Under the pieces are notes generated by a model. That model did no database searches and was not told where the DNA came from. It saw nothing but the letters and a program-made list of their open reading frames with translations. Made by a program: the position numbers and the translations under genes. Shown here piece after piece: positions 38,136 to 48,721 of a stretch of DNA of 64,000 bases. Within the stretch, counting starts at the first letter, position 1; every line of letters begins with the position of its first letter. Source of the stretch: UBA7985 sp038141425 (lineage in GTDB: Bacteria > Pseudomonadota > Alphaproteobacteria > UBA7985); the NCBI GenBank assembly GCA_038141425.1, contig JAYQIC010000001.1, positions 1 through 64,000 on the forward strand, given 5' to 3'.

Positions 38136-39720
38136 GTGACCCGAGACGAAAACCCAACGCCGTCTTCCCAGCCGGGAGCCGCTCCGACCGACAGCACCGC
38201 CGACCCACGCCCCTCGCTGGTGTGGTTCCGCCACGACCTGCGGCTGGGTGACAACCCGGCGCTCTGGGCTGCGGTCAACCGCGGCGCGCCGGTGGTATGC
38301 CTGTATCTGCTCGACGACGAGACCCCGGGCCAGTGGGCGCACGGCAGCGCCTCGCGCTGGTGGCTGCACCACGGCCTGCGCAAGCTGGCCGATGATCTGC
38401 AGCGCCTGCACGGTCAACGGCTGATCCTGCGCCGGGGCCGGGGCGAGCAGGCGGTCGCCGCGCTGGCCGAAGAAATCGACGCGGGCGGCGTGTTCTGGAA
38501 CCGGTCCTACGCACCCTTTGATCGCGAGCCTGACTCCCGGCTGAAAGCCAGCCTGCGGGAGGCTGGGCGTGACGCGCGTTCTTTCAACGGCAATCTGATC
38601 TCCGAGCCTGCGCATCTGCGCAACAAATCCGGCGGCGTGTTCAAGGTCTTCACGCCGTTCTACCGCACCATGAGCGCGCAGGAGGTGAGCGAACCCCTGC
38701 CCGCGCCCGCCGCTGGCGACCTGCCCGCGCCGACGCGGCGCTGGAGCGCGCGTCTGGACAGCCTGTCCGCTCGAACAGCTCGATCTGCTGCCCACCGCAC
38801 CGGACTGGTCTGCGGGGCTGCAGGCGACCTGGACCCCCGGTGAAGCCGGCGCTATCGCGCGCTTCGAGGCCTTCGCCGAGGGCGGCGGCATGGCCGACTA
38901 TGACGAAGGCCGCAACCGGCCCGACCTCGATGCCTGCTCACGGCTGAGCCCGTTTCTGAAGTTCGGCCATATTTCACCGCGGCAGGTCTGGCACTGGACG
39001 CTGGCGCGGATCGGGGCTGATGCGTCGATCAAGGAACCGGCCTGGGCTTTCCTGCGGGAAATCGGCTGGCGGGAGTTTTCCTACTACCTGCTTTTCCACT
39101 TCCCCACCCTGCTGAACCGCAACTGGCGCCCGGCCTTTGATGGCTTCCCCTGGCGCGATGACCCGGACGGCTTCCGGGCGTGGTCGCGGGGGCAGACGGG
39201 CTATCCCATGGTCGACGCGGGCATGCGCGAGCTGTGGCAGACCGGCTGGATGCACAATCGCCTGCGGATGATCACCGGCTCGTTTCTGGTCAAGCACCTG
39301 CTGATTTCGTGGCAGCAGGGTGAGCGCTGGTTCTGGAACACACTGGTCGATGCCGACATCGCCAACAACCCCGCCTCGTGGCAGTGGGTGTCGGGCTGCG
39401 GGGCCGACGCCGCGCCCTATTTCCGCATCTTCAACCCGATTACACAGGGCCCGAAGTTCGACCCCAAGGGCGCCTATGCCCGCCGTTTTGTGCCCGAGCT
39501 GAACGCTCTGGATACCAAGCAGCTGTTTTCGCCCTGGGATGCGGAGCCCCTGACCCTGAGCGCCGCAGACATCCGCCTTGGCGAGACCTACCCCGCGCCG
39601 ATCGTCGACCACGCCGCCGCCCGTGCCCGTGCGCTGGCCGCCTTCGCCAGCATCAAAGGCGCGCCCGACGACGCCAAAACGCCTGAGCAAATCGTAGAAA
39701 AAGAGGCCCAAGCCGCATGA
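38136..39720 (+). CDS. phrB: Class I deoxyribodipyrimidine photolyase, frameshifted
   Basis: A GTG start gives MTRDENPT, then the photolyase signature LVWFRHDLRLGDNPALW (residues 28-44). A shift near 38770 joins LEQLDLLPTAPDWSAGLQATW and the frame from 38890: ACSRLSPFLKFGHISPRQVW, FLREIGWREFSYYLL, TGYPMVDAGMRELWQTGWMHNRLRM and WNTLVDADIANNPASWQW, all FAD-domain hallmarks with the conserved electron-transfer Trp residues. About 527 residues. It uses blue light to split pyrimidine dimers. Its stop overlaps the next start (ATGA), starting a photolyase-FAD oxidase-DUF1365-CFA unit. Confidence 0.95.
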
Positions 39721-41100
39721 GAAACAAAATTGCGATCGTTGGTTCCGGTATTTCCGGCCTGTCCGCTGCTTACGCCCTGCGCGATACGGCGGATGTTACC
39801 CTGTTCGAGGCCGACAGCCGGCTGGGCGGCCACAGCAATACCGTCGATGTCGATCTGGGTGACTGGTCCGGGCCGGTGGACACGGGCTTCATCGTCTTCA
39901 ACCACGTCAACTACCCCAACCTCGTGCGGCTGTTCGACGAACTGGGGGTTCAGACCAAGCTTTCCGACATGCACTTCTCGGTCTCGATTGCCGATGGTAA
40001 GCGCGAGTTCACGGGCCGCAACCTGCTGGCCGGGGCCGGAAACTGGCTGCGCCCGCGCCACTGGAAAATGGTGCGGCAGGCGATCCGGTTCGTCGATGTC
40101 GGCAACAAGATGTACGGCGACCGGGTCGACCCGACCCTGACCGTCGGTGACTTCCTCGACGCCCACGACCTCAATTCGCCCTTCGCCGAAGACTTCCTGC
40201 TGCCCTCCTCCGCCGCGATCTGGTCGTCGAGCACCGAGGGCTTCCGCGACTTTCCACTGGCCTCGTTCCTGCGCTTTTTCAAGAACCACGGCCTGATGCA
40301 GAATGGGCTGACGGTGCAGTGGTACACGGTCGACGGCGGCTCACGCGAGTACGTCAACCGCATTGTGCAGGCGCTGGGTCCGGGCCGGGTCAGGCCCGGC
40401 TCGCCGGTGGTGGAAATCGAGCGCGGGCCGCATTCGGTCCGCCTGAAGACGGCCGAGGGCTTCGAAGACCTGTTCGATGATGTCATCCTCGCGTGCCACA
40501 GCGATCAGGCGCTGAAAATTCTCGGCTCGGAGGCGACCGAGGCCGAACGCGCCGTGCTGGAGAACCTGAAGTATCAGAAGAACCACGCCGTGCTGCACAC
40601 CGACGCCAGCCTGATGCCGCGCGACCGCTCGCTGTGGGGCCTGGAACTACCTCAGCCGCGACTATGGCAACACCGACAGCCCCGTCGCCGTCACCTACCA
40701 TATGAACGACCTGCAGGGGCTGGACAGCCCACGCCCGGTGTTCGTGACCCTCAACCCCTATCAGGAGCCCGCCGCCGACACAGTGATTGAGCGCTTCGCC
40801 TACGACCACCCACTGTTCGATCAGGCCGCGCTGGACGCCCAGTCGCAGCTGGCCGCGCTGCAGGGTATTAACCGCACCTGGTTCGCTGGCGCCTATGCGG
40901 GCTATGGCTTCCACGAGGACGGCTGTCAGGCGGGCCTGAGCGTGGCTTCGGCGCTCGGTGGCGGGGTCAGCTGGACCCGCGATATCGTGCCGATGAGCGC
41001 TGCGGTGCGCTGTGTCGACACTGCACGCGCGGTGCAGCTGCAGTTCGAGCGGACGGCACCGCTGGCCGCGCTCGAAGGCCAGCGCAGCGCTGCTGAGTGA
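39717..41100 (+). CDS. NAD(P)/FAD-dependent amine-oxidase-like protein (COG2907 type), frameshifted
   Basis: The start MRNKIAIVGSGISGLSAAYALRD is a Rossmann FAD-binding motif, followed by LFEADSRLGGHSNTVD and PVDTGFIVFNHVNYPNLVRLFDELG. A shift near 40650 joins the C-terminal part (NYLSRDYGNTDSPVAVTYHMNDLQGL and FAGAYAGYGFHEDGCQAGLSVA). About 461 residues. This protein type is encoded beside DUF1365 and a CFA-like methyltransferase in many alphaproteobacteria. As I recall, in Rhodobacter this trio is linked to singlet-oxygen stress and furan fatty-acid synthesis, the flavoprotein acting on the methylated acyl chain. That role here is inference from gene order. Confidence 0.85.
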
Positions 41101-41104
41101 TCCC

Positions 41105-41972
41105 GTGACCCTCGATCTGAACCCCGTCGCGAAACCCGGCGACAGCCCTGCGGGGGCATCACAGACGGCTCGAGCCTGCGCCCACCGCTGCGATCGGCGC
41201 TGTACTGGGGCCGGGTCATGCACCAGCGCCTCAACCCGCGCAAACACCGCTTCCGCTATCGGGTATTCTCGCTGCTGTTCGACCTCGAAGAGCTGCCGGA
41301 ACTCGACCGGCGCCTGCCGCTGTTCGGCTACAACCGCTTCTCGCTGTTCAGCTTCAACGACCGCGACCACGGTCCTTGCGATGGCTCGCCCCTTCGCCCG
41401 TGGATCGACGCGCAGCTGGCGCAGGCAGGCATCGACCTGCAGGGCGGCCGGGTTCAGGTGCTGTGCATGCCTCGGGTGCTGGGCCATACCTTCAACCCCA
41501 TCAGTGTCTGGTTCTGCTATCGCGCGGACGAGGCGCTGGCGGCCGTGCTGTACGAGGTCCACAACACCTTTGGCGATCGGCATACCTATCTGGTTCCGGT
41601 CTCTGCGGCCGAAGCAGGGCAGCGGGTGCTGCACCACGACGCCGCCAAGAAACTCTACGTCAGCCCGTTCATGCCCGTCAGCGGCGGCTATTCCTTCCGC
41701 CTCGAACCTGCGGGTGAGGACTACTCGCTGCTGATCCGCTATCAGGGCGAGGAAGGCGACCGGCTGATCGCCACCCACCACGCCCGCCGGACCGAGCTGA
41801 GTCTGGGCACGCTGGCACAGGCGTTTTCAAGGCACCGCTGGTGCCGCTGAAGGTGGTGCTGGGCATCCATTGGGAGGCGCTGCACCTGTTCACCCGCAAG
41901 CGCGCGACGTTCTTTCACCGGCCCCAGCCGCCCGAGACGATGGTCTCACTGGGACGGTCGTCAACGGGGTAA
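41105..41972 (+). CDS. DUF1365 family protein, frameshifted
   Basis: A GTG at 41105 (MTLDLNPV) plus a shift near 41158 leads to LRSALYWGRVMHQRLNPRKHRF, the usual DUF1365 N-terminus; the uninterrupted frame begins only at 41218. Core motifs: FRYRVFSLLFDLEELPELD, LCMPRVLGHTFNPISVWFCY, AVLYEVHNTFGDRHTYL and KKLYVSPFMPVSGGYSF. A second shift near 41830 restores KAPLVPLKVVLGIHWEALHLFTRKRATFF and the stop at 41972. Proteins of this family lie with the FAD oxidase and CFA-type methyltransferase and are implicated in modifying unsaturated acyl chains under photo-oxidative stress. Confidence 0.85.
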
Positions 41973-42184
41973 ATTTCGTTGATCGAGGGCTGAAACCAGT
42001 CCGATTTTTCGATCACGGCCGCCTTTGTGGCTTTTTTGTCCCGCCCGGGGACGCGACGGGGCTGTCTGGTTGCCAAGCCAAAGCTTATGATTTTTAATGC
42101 GGTCTTAGGCATGCAGTGCCGGTTTCGGGCTGCGTTTTTGACCAGTCAAATCCGAGTTGAAGTGTCGGTGGGGAGACTTCAGAG

Positions 42185-43399
42185 ATGATAGGCGATGCGA
42201 TCAGCCAGGCCTTTGCACGGCCGGCTTTCACCCGCTTGTTCAGTTCCATGGAAGGCAGCGTCGAGTCTGGCACTCTGAGTGTGACCCTGCCCGACGGCAG
42301 CGTGCACAAGGTTACGGGTAAGAATCCCGGCCCGAATGCGGAACTCGCACTGAAAACCTGGGGCGCCATTCCACGCATTGCCGGGGGTGGCGAGCTGGGC
42401 GTGTCCGAGGTCTACATGGACGGGCTGATCGACACCCCGGACCTGAAATCAGTGCTCGACTGGGCGCTGAGCAACACCGAGTGGTTTGCTGCCAACATGC
42501 GCTCCTACGGCTGGTCCGGCGTGCTCTCGCGACTGCACCACCTGTTCCGCCGCAACTCCAAGTCCGGCTCGCGGCGCAATATTGCCGACCACTACGACCT
42601 GGGCAACGCCTTCTATTCGGAGTGGCTCGACCCGTCGATGACCTACTCCTCGGCCGTGTTCGAAGGCCGGAACAGCGCGGATCTGCTCGCCGCGCAGCAG
42701 GAGAAGTACAAGCGCATTGCCGAAACCGCGAACATGAAGCCCGGCGACCGGGTGCTGGAAATCGGCTGCGGCTGGGGTGGTTTCGCCGAGTACGCGGTCA
42801 AGAACGTCGGCGTCAACATGACCTGCATCACCATCAGTAAGGAGCAGCACGACTACGCCGCCGAGCGCTTCCAGCGCGAGGGCATCAGCGACAAGATCGA
42901 GCTGCGCCTGCAGGACTATCGCGATACCGAACCCGGGCGCTACGACCGGGTGGCGTCGATCGAGATGATCGAGGCTGTGGGCGAGCACTACTGGGACACC
43001 TATTTCGGGCAGATCGCCAAGGTGCTCAAGCCCGGCGGGGCGGCGGCCATCCAGGCCATCACCATCCCCGACGATGTCTTCGAGGACTACCTGACCAAGA
43101 TCGACTTCATCAGCCGCTATATCTTCCCCGGTGGGCGCCTGCTCAGCCCGGGCAAGATGAAGGAATGCACCGAGCGCGCGGGCATGGCCTACGAGCCGAC
43201 CGGTGAGTACGCCAGCAGCTACGCCAAGACCCTGCTGCAGTGGAATGACAAGTTCCAGAGCGCCTGGTCGAAGATCAAGGGCATGGGCTTTGACGACCGC
43301 TTCAAGCGCATGTGGGAATACTACCTGATCAGCTGTTCGGTCGGCTTCGACTTCGCCCAGATCGGCGTGTCTCAGATCCGGCTGCAGAAGCCTGCCTGA
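42185..43399 (+). CDS. cfa: Cyclopropane-fatty-acyl-phospholipid synthase-type SAM methyltransferase
   Basis: The 404-residue enzyme has the N-terminal acyl-binding half (LPDGSVHKVTG, GELGVSEVYMDGLID), the linker SRRNIADHYDLGNAFYSEWLDPSMTYSSAVFE, and the SAM domain LEIGCGWGGFAEYAVK near residue 195. SIEMIEAVGEHYW and GGRLLSPGKMKECTERAG follow. It transfers a carbon from SAM to the double bond of phospholipid acyl chains, either closing a cyclopropane ring or, in furan-fatty-acid pathways, adding a methyl group. GGGGAG precedes the start at about 11 bases. It belongs with the two genes upstream, from which it is separated by about 210 bases. Confidence 0.9.
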   Translation: MIGDAISQAFARPAFTRLFSSMEGSVESGTLSVTLPDGSVHKVTGKNPGPNAELALKTWGAIPRIAGGGELGVSEVYMDGLIDTPDLKSVLDWALSNTEWFAANMRSYGWSGVLSRLHHLFRRNSKSGSRRNIADHYDLGNAFYSEWLDPSMTYSSAVFEGRNSADLLAAQQEKYKRIAETANMKPGDRVLEIGCGWGGFAEYAVKNVGVNMTCITISKEQHDYAAERFQREGISDKIELRLQDYRDTEPGRYDRVASIEMIEAVGEHYWDTYFGQIAKVLKPGGAAAIQAITIPDDVFEDYLTKIDFISRYIFPGGRLLSPGKMKECTERAGMAYEPTGEYASSYAKTLLQWNDKFQSAWSKIKGMGFDDRFKRMWEYYLISCSVGFDFAQIGVSQIRLQKPA

Positions 43400-43620
43400 G
43401 GCGTTGCTGATCGGGCTGTCCCGCCCGATGATCGATGAACCTCCGATGAACCCCTGCGAACCGACAATGGAGTGAGTCAGCCTCCGGCGGTGGGACCGGT
43501 CTCCGCCCGATGGGTCGGGTATGTTGGTAACGCACGGGGTCCCAAGCCCTGTGATCGCGTGGGGGCGGCCCTGCGGTTTACCGGTTTTAACCGCGGGCGT
43601 TTGGCCTTAGTGTCGCTGCC

Positions 43621-44595
43621 ATGAACACGACCTTTCCCCCGGCCACTGTGGGCTATGGTTTTGCGCACCGGCACCTGCTCGGCATCGAGCCGCTGCAAGC
43701 CGGTGAAATCGCCTATTTGCTGGACCGGGCGGTGGCCTTTGCCGATCTGGCGCCCGGAGAAGCGCCCGACCGGCTCGCCGGATCCACCGTGATCAACCTG
43801 TTCTACGAGAATTCGACCCGGACGCGGTCTTCGTTCGAGATTGCGGCCCAGCGGCTCGGCGCCGACGTTGTGAACATGGACGTGGCAACCAGCAGTGTGA
43901 AGAAGGGCGAGACCCTGATCGACACCGCCGATACGCTCAATGCCATGCGCGCCGATTTTCTGGTGGTTCGGCACGACCAGGCCGGCGCGGTCAAGCTGCT
44001 CTCTCGCAAGCTGGATGCGCACGTGCTCAATGGTGGTGACGGCAAACACGAGCACCCGACCCAGGCACTGGCCGACGCGCTGACCATCCGCCGCCACAAG
44101 GGCAGGATCGACGGGCTGCAGGTCGCCATCTGCGGTGATATCCGCCACAGCCGGGTGGCGCGGTCGAACCTGCTGCTGCTGCAGAAAATGGGCGCCAGCG
44201 TTCGCCTCGTCGGCCCGCCGACGCTGCTGCCCCGGTCCTACGAGAACCTCGGCGCGCGGCTTTACCACTCGATGGAAGAAGGGCTGGAAGGCGTCGATAT
44301 CGTGATGATGCTGCGCCTGCAGGTCGAGCGCATGGCCGGGACCTTCATCCCCAGCGGCCGCGAGTTCTTCCGCCACTTCGGGCTGGACCGGGACCGGCTG
44401 GCGCTGGCGCGTCCCGATGCGCTGGTCATGCACCCCGGCCCGATGAACCGCGGGGTCGAGATTGCTTCGGATATCGCCGATGACCTTGACCAGTCGGTCA
44501 TCCGGGAGCAGGTGGAAATGGGGGTTGCGGTGCGCATGGCCTGCTTTGAGGCGCTGGCCCGGCACCGGGCTTCACCACCGCTGAGGGCTGCCTGA
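43621..44595 (+). CDS. pyrB: Aspartate carbamoyltransferase catalytic subunit
   Basis: The 324-residue enzyme joins carbamoyl phosphate and aspartate in pyrimidine synthesis. It shows FYENSTRTRSSFEIAAQRLGAD (carbamoyl-phosphate site STRTR), SSVKKGETLIDTADTLNAM, DGKHEHPTQALADALTI (His of HPTQ) and HPGPMNRGVEI. Upstream, GCGGTT and AACCGC can pair around position 43585, possibly a leader hairpin. The next gene, dihydroorotase-like, starts one base after its stop, as in the alphaproteobacterial pyrBC arrangement. Confidence 0.95.
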   Translation: MNTTFPPATVGYGFAHRHLLGIEPLQAGEIAYLLDRAVAFADLAPGEAPDRLAGSTVINLFYENSTRTRSSFEIAAQRLGADVVNMDVATSSVKKGETLIDTADTLNAMRADFLVVRHDQAGAVKLLSRKLDAHVLNGGDGKHEHPTQALADALTIRRHKGRIDGLQVAICGDIRHSRVARSNLLLLQKMGASVRLVGPPTLLPRSYENLGARLYHSMEEGLEGVDIVMMLRLQVERMAGTFIPSGREFFRHFGLDRDRLALARPDALVMHPGPMNRGVEIASDIADDLDQSVIREQVEMGVAVRMACFEALARHRASPPLRAA

Positions 44596-44596
44596 T

Positions 44597-45876
44597 ATGT
44601 CAAAGCGTACGCTGATCCGGAACGTCCGTCTGTTTGACCCCTCTCAGGGCCACGATGGCCCGGGGGGCGTGGTGCTCTACGGCAAGCGCATTGTCGCGGT
44701 TTTTGGCGGTGCCAGCGCGATTGCGGCCGAGGCCGAGGTGGTGATCGACGGCCAGGGTGCGACGCTGCTCCCGGGGCTGATCGACAGCCGCGTGCACGTC
44801 TCCGAACCCGGGCTGGAATACCGTGAGACGGTGAGCGAGACCGCGCAACTGGCCGCCCAGGGCGGGATTGCCACGATCATCGCCCAGCCGGATACGGCCC
44901 CACCGACCGATCGACCGCAGGCGGTGTTTGCCGTCTCGCACCGCAGCCGCGAGGCGCGGCGCGCGCGCACGCTGACACTGGCGAGCCTGACGCAGAACTG
45001 CGCGGGCGCGCAGCTGGCCGAACTGGGTATGCTGGCCGAGGCGGGGGCTGTGGGATATTCCAACGGGGTCTGGCCGGTCGAACGGCTGGAGGCGATATCG
45101 CGCGCCCTGACCTACGCGCAGGTGACCGAACGCCCGGTGGTGCTGGGGCAGACCCCGGCGGCCTGGGGCCAGCCGGGATTGTCAGCGGCGAACTATCCGC
45201 GCGGCTGGGCTTGGGCGGTGTGCCGGTGCTGGCCGAAGTGATGGCGATCGAGCGCGACCTGCGGCTGGTCGAGATGACCGGGGTGCGCGGGCACTTCGAT
45301 CTGGTGACATCGGCCGAGGGTGTTGCTGCGATCCGGGCGGCCAAGGCGCGCGGGCTGCCGGTGACCGCCGGGACCGGGATCGCCTATGCCACGCTGACCG
45401 AGATCGCCATTGGCGACTACCGCACCCACGCCAAGCTGCATCCGCCGCTGCGCCCGGACCGCGACCGGCTGGCCGTGATCGAGGGGCTGGCAGACGGCAC
45501 GCTGGATACGCTGGTCTCGGACCACCGCCCGGTCGATACCGACCACAAGCGGGTTCCGTTTGAGCAGGCCGAGCCGGGTATGGTGGGGCTGGAGAGCTTC
45601 CTGTCGCTGGCCTTGTCGCTGGAGGATCAGGGCGTGGACAAGGCCCGGATCATCGATGCAATGACGACTGCCCCCGCCCGGATCTTCGGGCTGGAGAGTG
45701 GGATATTCCCGAACGCGCGGGCGGACCTGAGCCTGGTGGATCTCGAGCGCCCGCGAAAGCTGGACGCGGCCAAGCTGTCGAGCCGGTGCCGGAACTTCAA
45801 CTACGATGGTATTCCGGCGCGGGGCGTGGCGCTCAAGACCTACGTTAACGGCCGCTTGGTCTACGAGCGGACGTAA
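44597..45876 (+). CDS. Dihydroorotase-like protein (PyrC/PyrX type), frameshifted
   Basis: Cut by a shift near 45190, this protein of about 426 residues has amidohydrolase features: LLPGLIDSRVHVSEPGLEYRE, GGIATIIAQPDTAPPTD, FDLVTSAEGVAAIRAAK, DTLVSDHRPVDTDHKRVPFEQAEPG and LKTYVNGRLVYER. In active enzymes the first segment is D-x-H-x-H; here it reads D-S-R-V-H, so one metal-ligand His is Arg. Such substitutions mark the inactive PyrX-like partner known beside pyrB in several bacteria and common in alphaproteobacteria. It may therefore be structural, holding the aspartate transcarbamoylase together, while another pyrC catalyses the step. Confidence 0.75.
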
Positions 45877-45923
45877 GAAGCGGCTTCAAGCCCGGCCGGT
45901 CGGTTTGTGTGAAAAACGAGGTT

Positions 45924-46240
45924 GCGCGTGGAGGGCCGAAGGCCGCGAAGCGGCCAAGGCCCGAGCGCGCCACCTATCAGTTGACACTCAACACGCTCCG
46001 CTTTGAGTATTATTCCTTCAAATGATTTCTCCCAAGCTCAAAGGCACAGCCGTTTTGAGCGTGAAGTAAAGGAAGTTGCGGGCTCGATTTGACGCCGCTT
46101 CGCGGCTTACAAATCTCCCCGCGCAGTTAAACGGACAGGCCGCGCTGCACGCGGCCGACGTCTTCGCTCTATGGAGTTGCGCGACGCTTGGCCCCGCCGC
46201 GCGAAGCGCGGTCGGGGACAAGTCGGCGCAACCACCCAGG
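45924..46240. repeat. Composite hairpin repeat, copy 2 (modules A, C, B)
   Basis: Module A (GAGGGCCGAAGGCCGCGAAG...GGCCCGAGCGCGCC) is at 45931-45972, and module C (CAACACGCTCCGCTTTGAGTA) at about 45987-46008. A GCCGCTTCGCGGC hairpin is at 46091-46103, a GGCCGCG/CGCGGCC hairpin at 46138-46156, and module B (GCGACGCTTGG...CAAGTCGGCGCAAC) at 46180-46233 in the opposite orientation to copy 1. No coding frame of note lies here. The modules occur in a different order from the other two loci, which shows they move or are lost separately. Confidence 0.7.
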
Positions 46241-46264
46241 AGCGAGGGACGCACCCATCCAAGC

Positions 46265-47061
46265 CTATTTCGACGGCATATCCTCACCCGGCTTCGGCGC
46301 CAGCGGCCGCATGGCCGCAAAAAACAGCCAGTAAGGCAGGCTCATCATCGTCTTGAGGATCTGGGCGAAGGTCTTGGGGAAGGTAATTTCAAACCGGCTG
46401 TGCCCGGTCAAGCCACGGTAGAAGGCCTGCGCAGCATCCTCCGTTTCCATCAGCATCGGCATGGGAAAGGCGTTGGTCTCAGAGGCCTCAGACTTCACAA
46501 AGCCCGGACAGGCGACCTGCAGCACCAGCCCCAGATGATCGAGCTCCGGCTTCAGGCTCTCGCCCATGGCAATCACCGCAGCCTTGGTTCCGGAATAGGC
46601 CGGCGCTGTCGGCAAACCGCGATAGCCCGCGGTCGAGCCCATCAGGCAGATCCGCCCCCTGCCCCTGCTTCGATCATCCTGGGCAGGATCGCTTCCAACC
46701 CCTCAGCGATACCACCGACGTTGACCCGGAACATCTCATGCACGTCATCGGCGCGAAAGTCTGTTGCCTTTTGCGGCCAGTAGATCCCGGCGTTCAGGAC
46801 CGCCTGATCAAGCCGTCCACTTTCTTCATAGATGCGCGCCACAGCCACCGCCGTAGCCACACGGTCGGTCACATCCAGCACCAGCGGCCGCAGGTCGGCA
46901 TCGGAGCGCTCGATCTTCAGTTCTGCGGCCAGCGCCTCAAGCCGGTCTGCGCGGCGGGCGCTGGCGTAGACCCGCCATCCGGCCCGCGCCATGACCCGGG
47001 CCAGGGCCTCACCTATGCCGGACGAGGCCCCCGTAATCCATGCCACCCTGGTGTCGCTCAT
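46265..47061 (-). CDS. Short-chain dehydrogenase/reductase, frameshifted
   Basis: Starting at 47061 with RVAWITGASSGIGEALARV (the NAD(P) motif TGxxxGIG), it continues ARRADRLEALAAELK, AVLNAGIYWPQ, and after a shift near 46650 ICLMGSTAGYRGLPTAPAYSGTKAAVIAMGES, with the YxxxK catalytic pair and its Ser. About 265 residues, ending EDMPSK. It overlaps the upstream cryptochrome gene by four bases (ATGA). In alphaproteobacterial singlet-oxygen regulons a similar dehydrogenase travels with photolyase-type genes; substrate unknown. Confidence 0.85.
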
Positions 47062-48707
47062 GCGCTTGGCTCCATCCGCCTGTCGGCCTGCCCGGGCCCT
47101 GTGTCGTCTGAAACGCCAGATGACGCGATATCAGCCGATGCGGCCCTTGCGGCATCCGGACCCCCGGCAATGCCCCACTCGCCCAGCGTGGCAGTCGCCT
47201 TGGCCTTTAACTCAGCGCGGCGCTCCGGACTGAAACGGGCCAGACTGCGGTAGACCAGTCCCATACGGGGGTTGCCGGCGAGTCGGTCTTCGTTTTCCAT
47301 CAAAAAGTGCCAGTACAGCGCATTGAGCGGGCAGGCGTCGGGCCCGGTGCTGTCCTTTACCTCGAAACGGCAGCCCTTGCAGTAGTCCGACATGCGATCG
47401 ATGTACTTGCCCGAGGCCGCATAGGGCTTAGAGCCCAGGTAGCCACCATCGGCGTGCAGCACCATGCCGTGGGTATTGGGCAACTGCACCCACTCGAAGG
47501 CATCGGCGTAAACCGAAAGGTACCAGCGGTTGACCGCTGCAGGGTCCAACCCGGCGATCAGCGCCAGATTGCCGGTCACCATCAGCCGCTGGATATGGTG
47601 GGCGTAGGCGCGGTCCCGGGTCTGCTCCACCGCGTGTCGGACACAGGCCATGTCGGTCTCGCCGCTCCAGAAGAACTCGGGCAGAGGCCGCCGCGCTTCG
47701 AAGGTGTTGCGCTCGGCGTAGCCTGGCATGGTCAGCCAGTAGATCCCGCGCACAAACTCGCGCCAGCCGATGATCTGCCGGATGAAGCCCTCGACGGCAT
47801 TCAACGGCGCCTTTCCAGCGGCAAAGGCAGTCTCGGCGGCCTCACACACCTCCATAGGACCCAGCAAACCCAGATTGAGCGAGGTGCCCAACAGAGAGTG
47901 ATAGAGGCTGTCGTCGCTGGCCTCGCCCCGCGGTCGGCGCATGGCGTCCTGAAAGTCACCAAAAGCCGGAAGGCGATGTTCGATGAAGTCGGCAAGCCCG
48001 GCCAGCGCCTGCTCCCGGTTCACGGGAAAGTCGAAGCCCTCGAGGCTGCCAAAGTGCCCGGAAAAGCGCGCCTGCACCAGAGCCAACACAGCCTGCGTTG
48101 TGGTATCCGGCGCAAACGACAGCGCTCCAGGCGGCGTCTCCCCGGCCGGCATTTTGCGGCGGTTGGCGGCGTCGAAGTTCCACTGCTCGCCGACCGGTTG
48201 ATCGCCGTCCATGAGCAAGCCGGTGCGGCGGCGCATATCACGGTAGAAGAACTCCATGCGCAGCTGCTTGCGGCCCTCGGCCCAGCGCTGGAAATCAGCA
48301 CGAGGACAGAGGAAACGATCATCCTCGAGGATCTGCACGGGCAGGCCCAGATCTGCTTCCCACGATCGCAAGTCGGCGAGCACGCGGTACTCACCGGGCC
48401 AGGTGGCGACAATCTCTTCGGCACCAAGCTCAGCCGCCGCCCGCTGAACCTCGGCAAAGAAACTGCCGCCGTTTTCAGGTGCATCCAGGATGACGTAGTG
48501 AACTGCAATCCCACGGGCTTCGAGCTCGGCCGCGAAATGGCGCATGGCGGAGAAAATCAGCGCAATCTTGCGCGGGTGGTGGGGGACGTAGGTGGCCTCC
48601 TCCATCACCTCCATCATGACCACAGCATCACCGCTGTCTGGATCAAGCTGGCGCAGGCTGGCCAGATCATGGCTGAGCTGATCGCCGAAGACGGGAAAGA
48701 GGCGCAC
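47058..48707 (-). CDS. Iron-sulfur bacterial cryptochrome/photolyase (FeS-BCP, (6-4)-type)
   Basis: The 549-residue protein begins RLFPVFGDQLSHDLASL (the family N-terminus), has FFYRDMRRRTGLLM...WNFDAANRR near 170-210, and the FAD domain IIGWREFVRGIYWL, NHIQRLM-like AHHIQRLMVTGNLALIAG and YADAFEWVQLPNTHGM. Near the end is the Cys-rich MSDYCKGCRF...DACPLNALYW, ligands of the [4Fe-4S] cluster. Such proteins repair (6-4) photoproducts or act as blue-light receptors. An Asp/Ala-rich tail of about 30 residues follows. It lies between DUF6134 and a dehydrogenase in one minus-strand operon. Confidence 0.9.
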   Translation of the reverse strand: MRLFPVFGDQLSHDLASLRQLDPDSGDAVVMMEVMEEATYVPHHPRKIALIFSAMRHFAAELEARGIAVHYVILDAPENGGSFFAEVQRAAAELGAEEIVATWPGEYRVLADLRSWEADLGLPVQILEDDRFLCPRADFQRWAEGRKQLRMEFFYRDMRRRTGLLMDGDQPVGEQWNFDAANRRKMPAGETPPGALSFAPDTTTQAVLALVQARFSGHFGSLEGFDFPVNREQALAGLADFIEHRLPAFGDFQDAMRRPRGEASDDSLYHSLLGTSLNLGLLGPMEVCEAAETAFAAGKAPLNAVEGFIRQIIGWREFVRGIYWLTMPGYAERNTFEARRPLPEFFWSGETDMACVRHAVEQTRDRAYAHHIQRLMVTGNLALIAGLDPAAVNRWYLSVYADAFEWVQLPNTHGMVLHADGGYLGSKPYAASGKYIDRMSDYCKGCRFEVKDSTGPDACPLNALYWHFLMENEDRLAGNPRMGLVYRSLARFSPERRAELKAKATATLGEWGIAGGPDAARAASADIASSGVSDDTGPGQADRRMEPSA

Positions 48708-48721
48708 GGGTCCGGGTCGCC

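Noticed and set aside
41990..42110. Terminator between DUF1365 and the CFA-type gene
   Set aside because: A short GCC/GGC stem before a T-run exists, but it is too weak to call a terminator.
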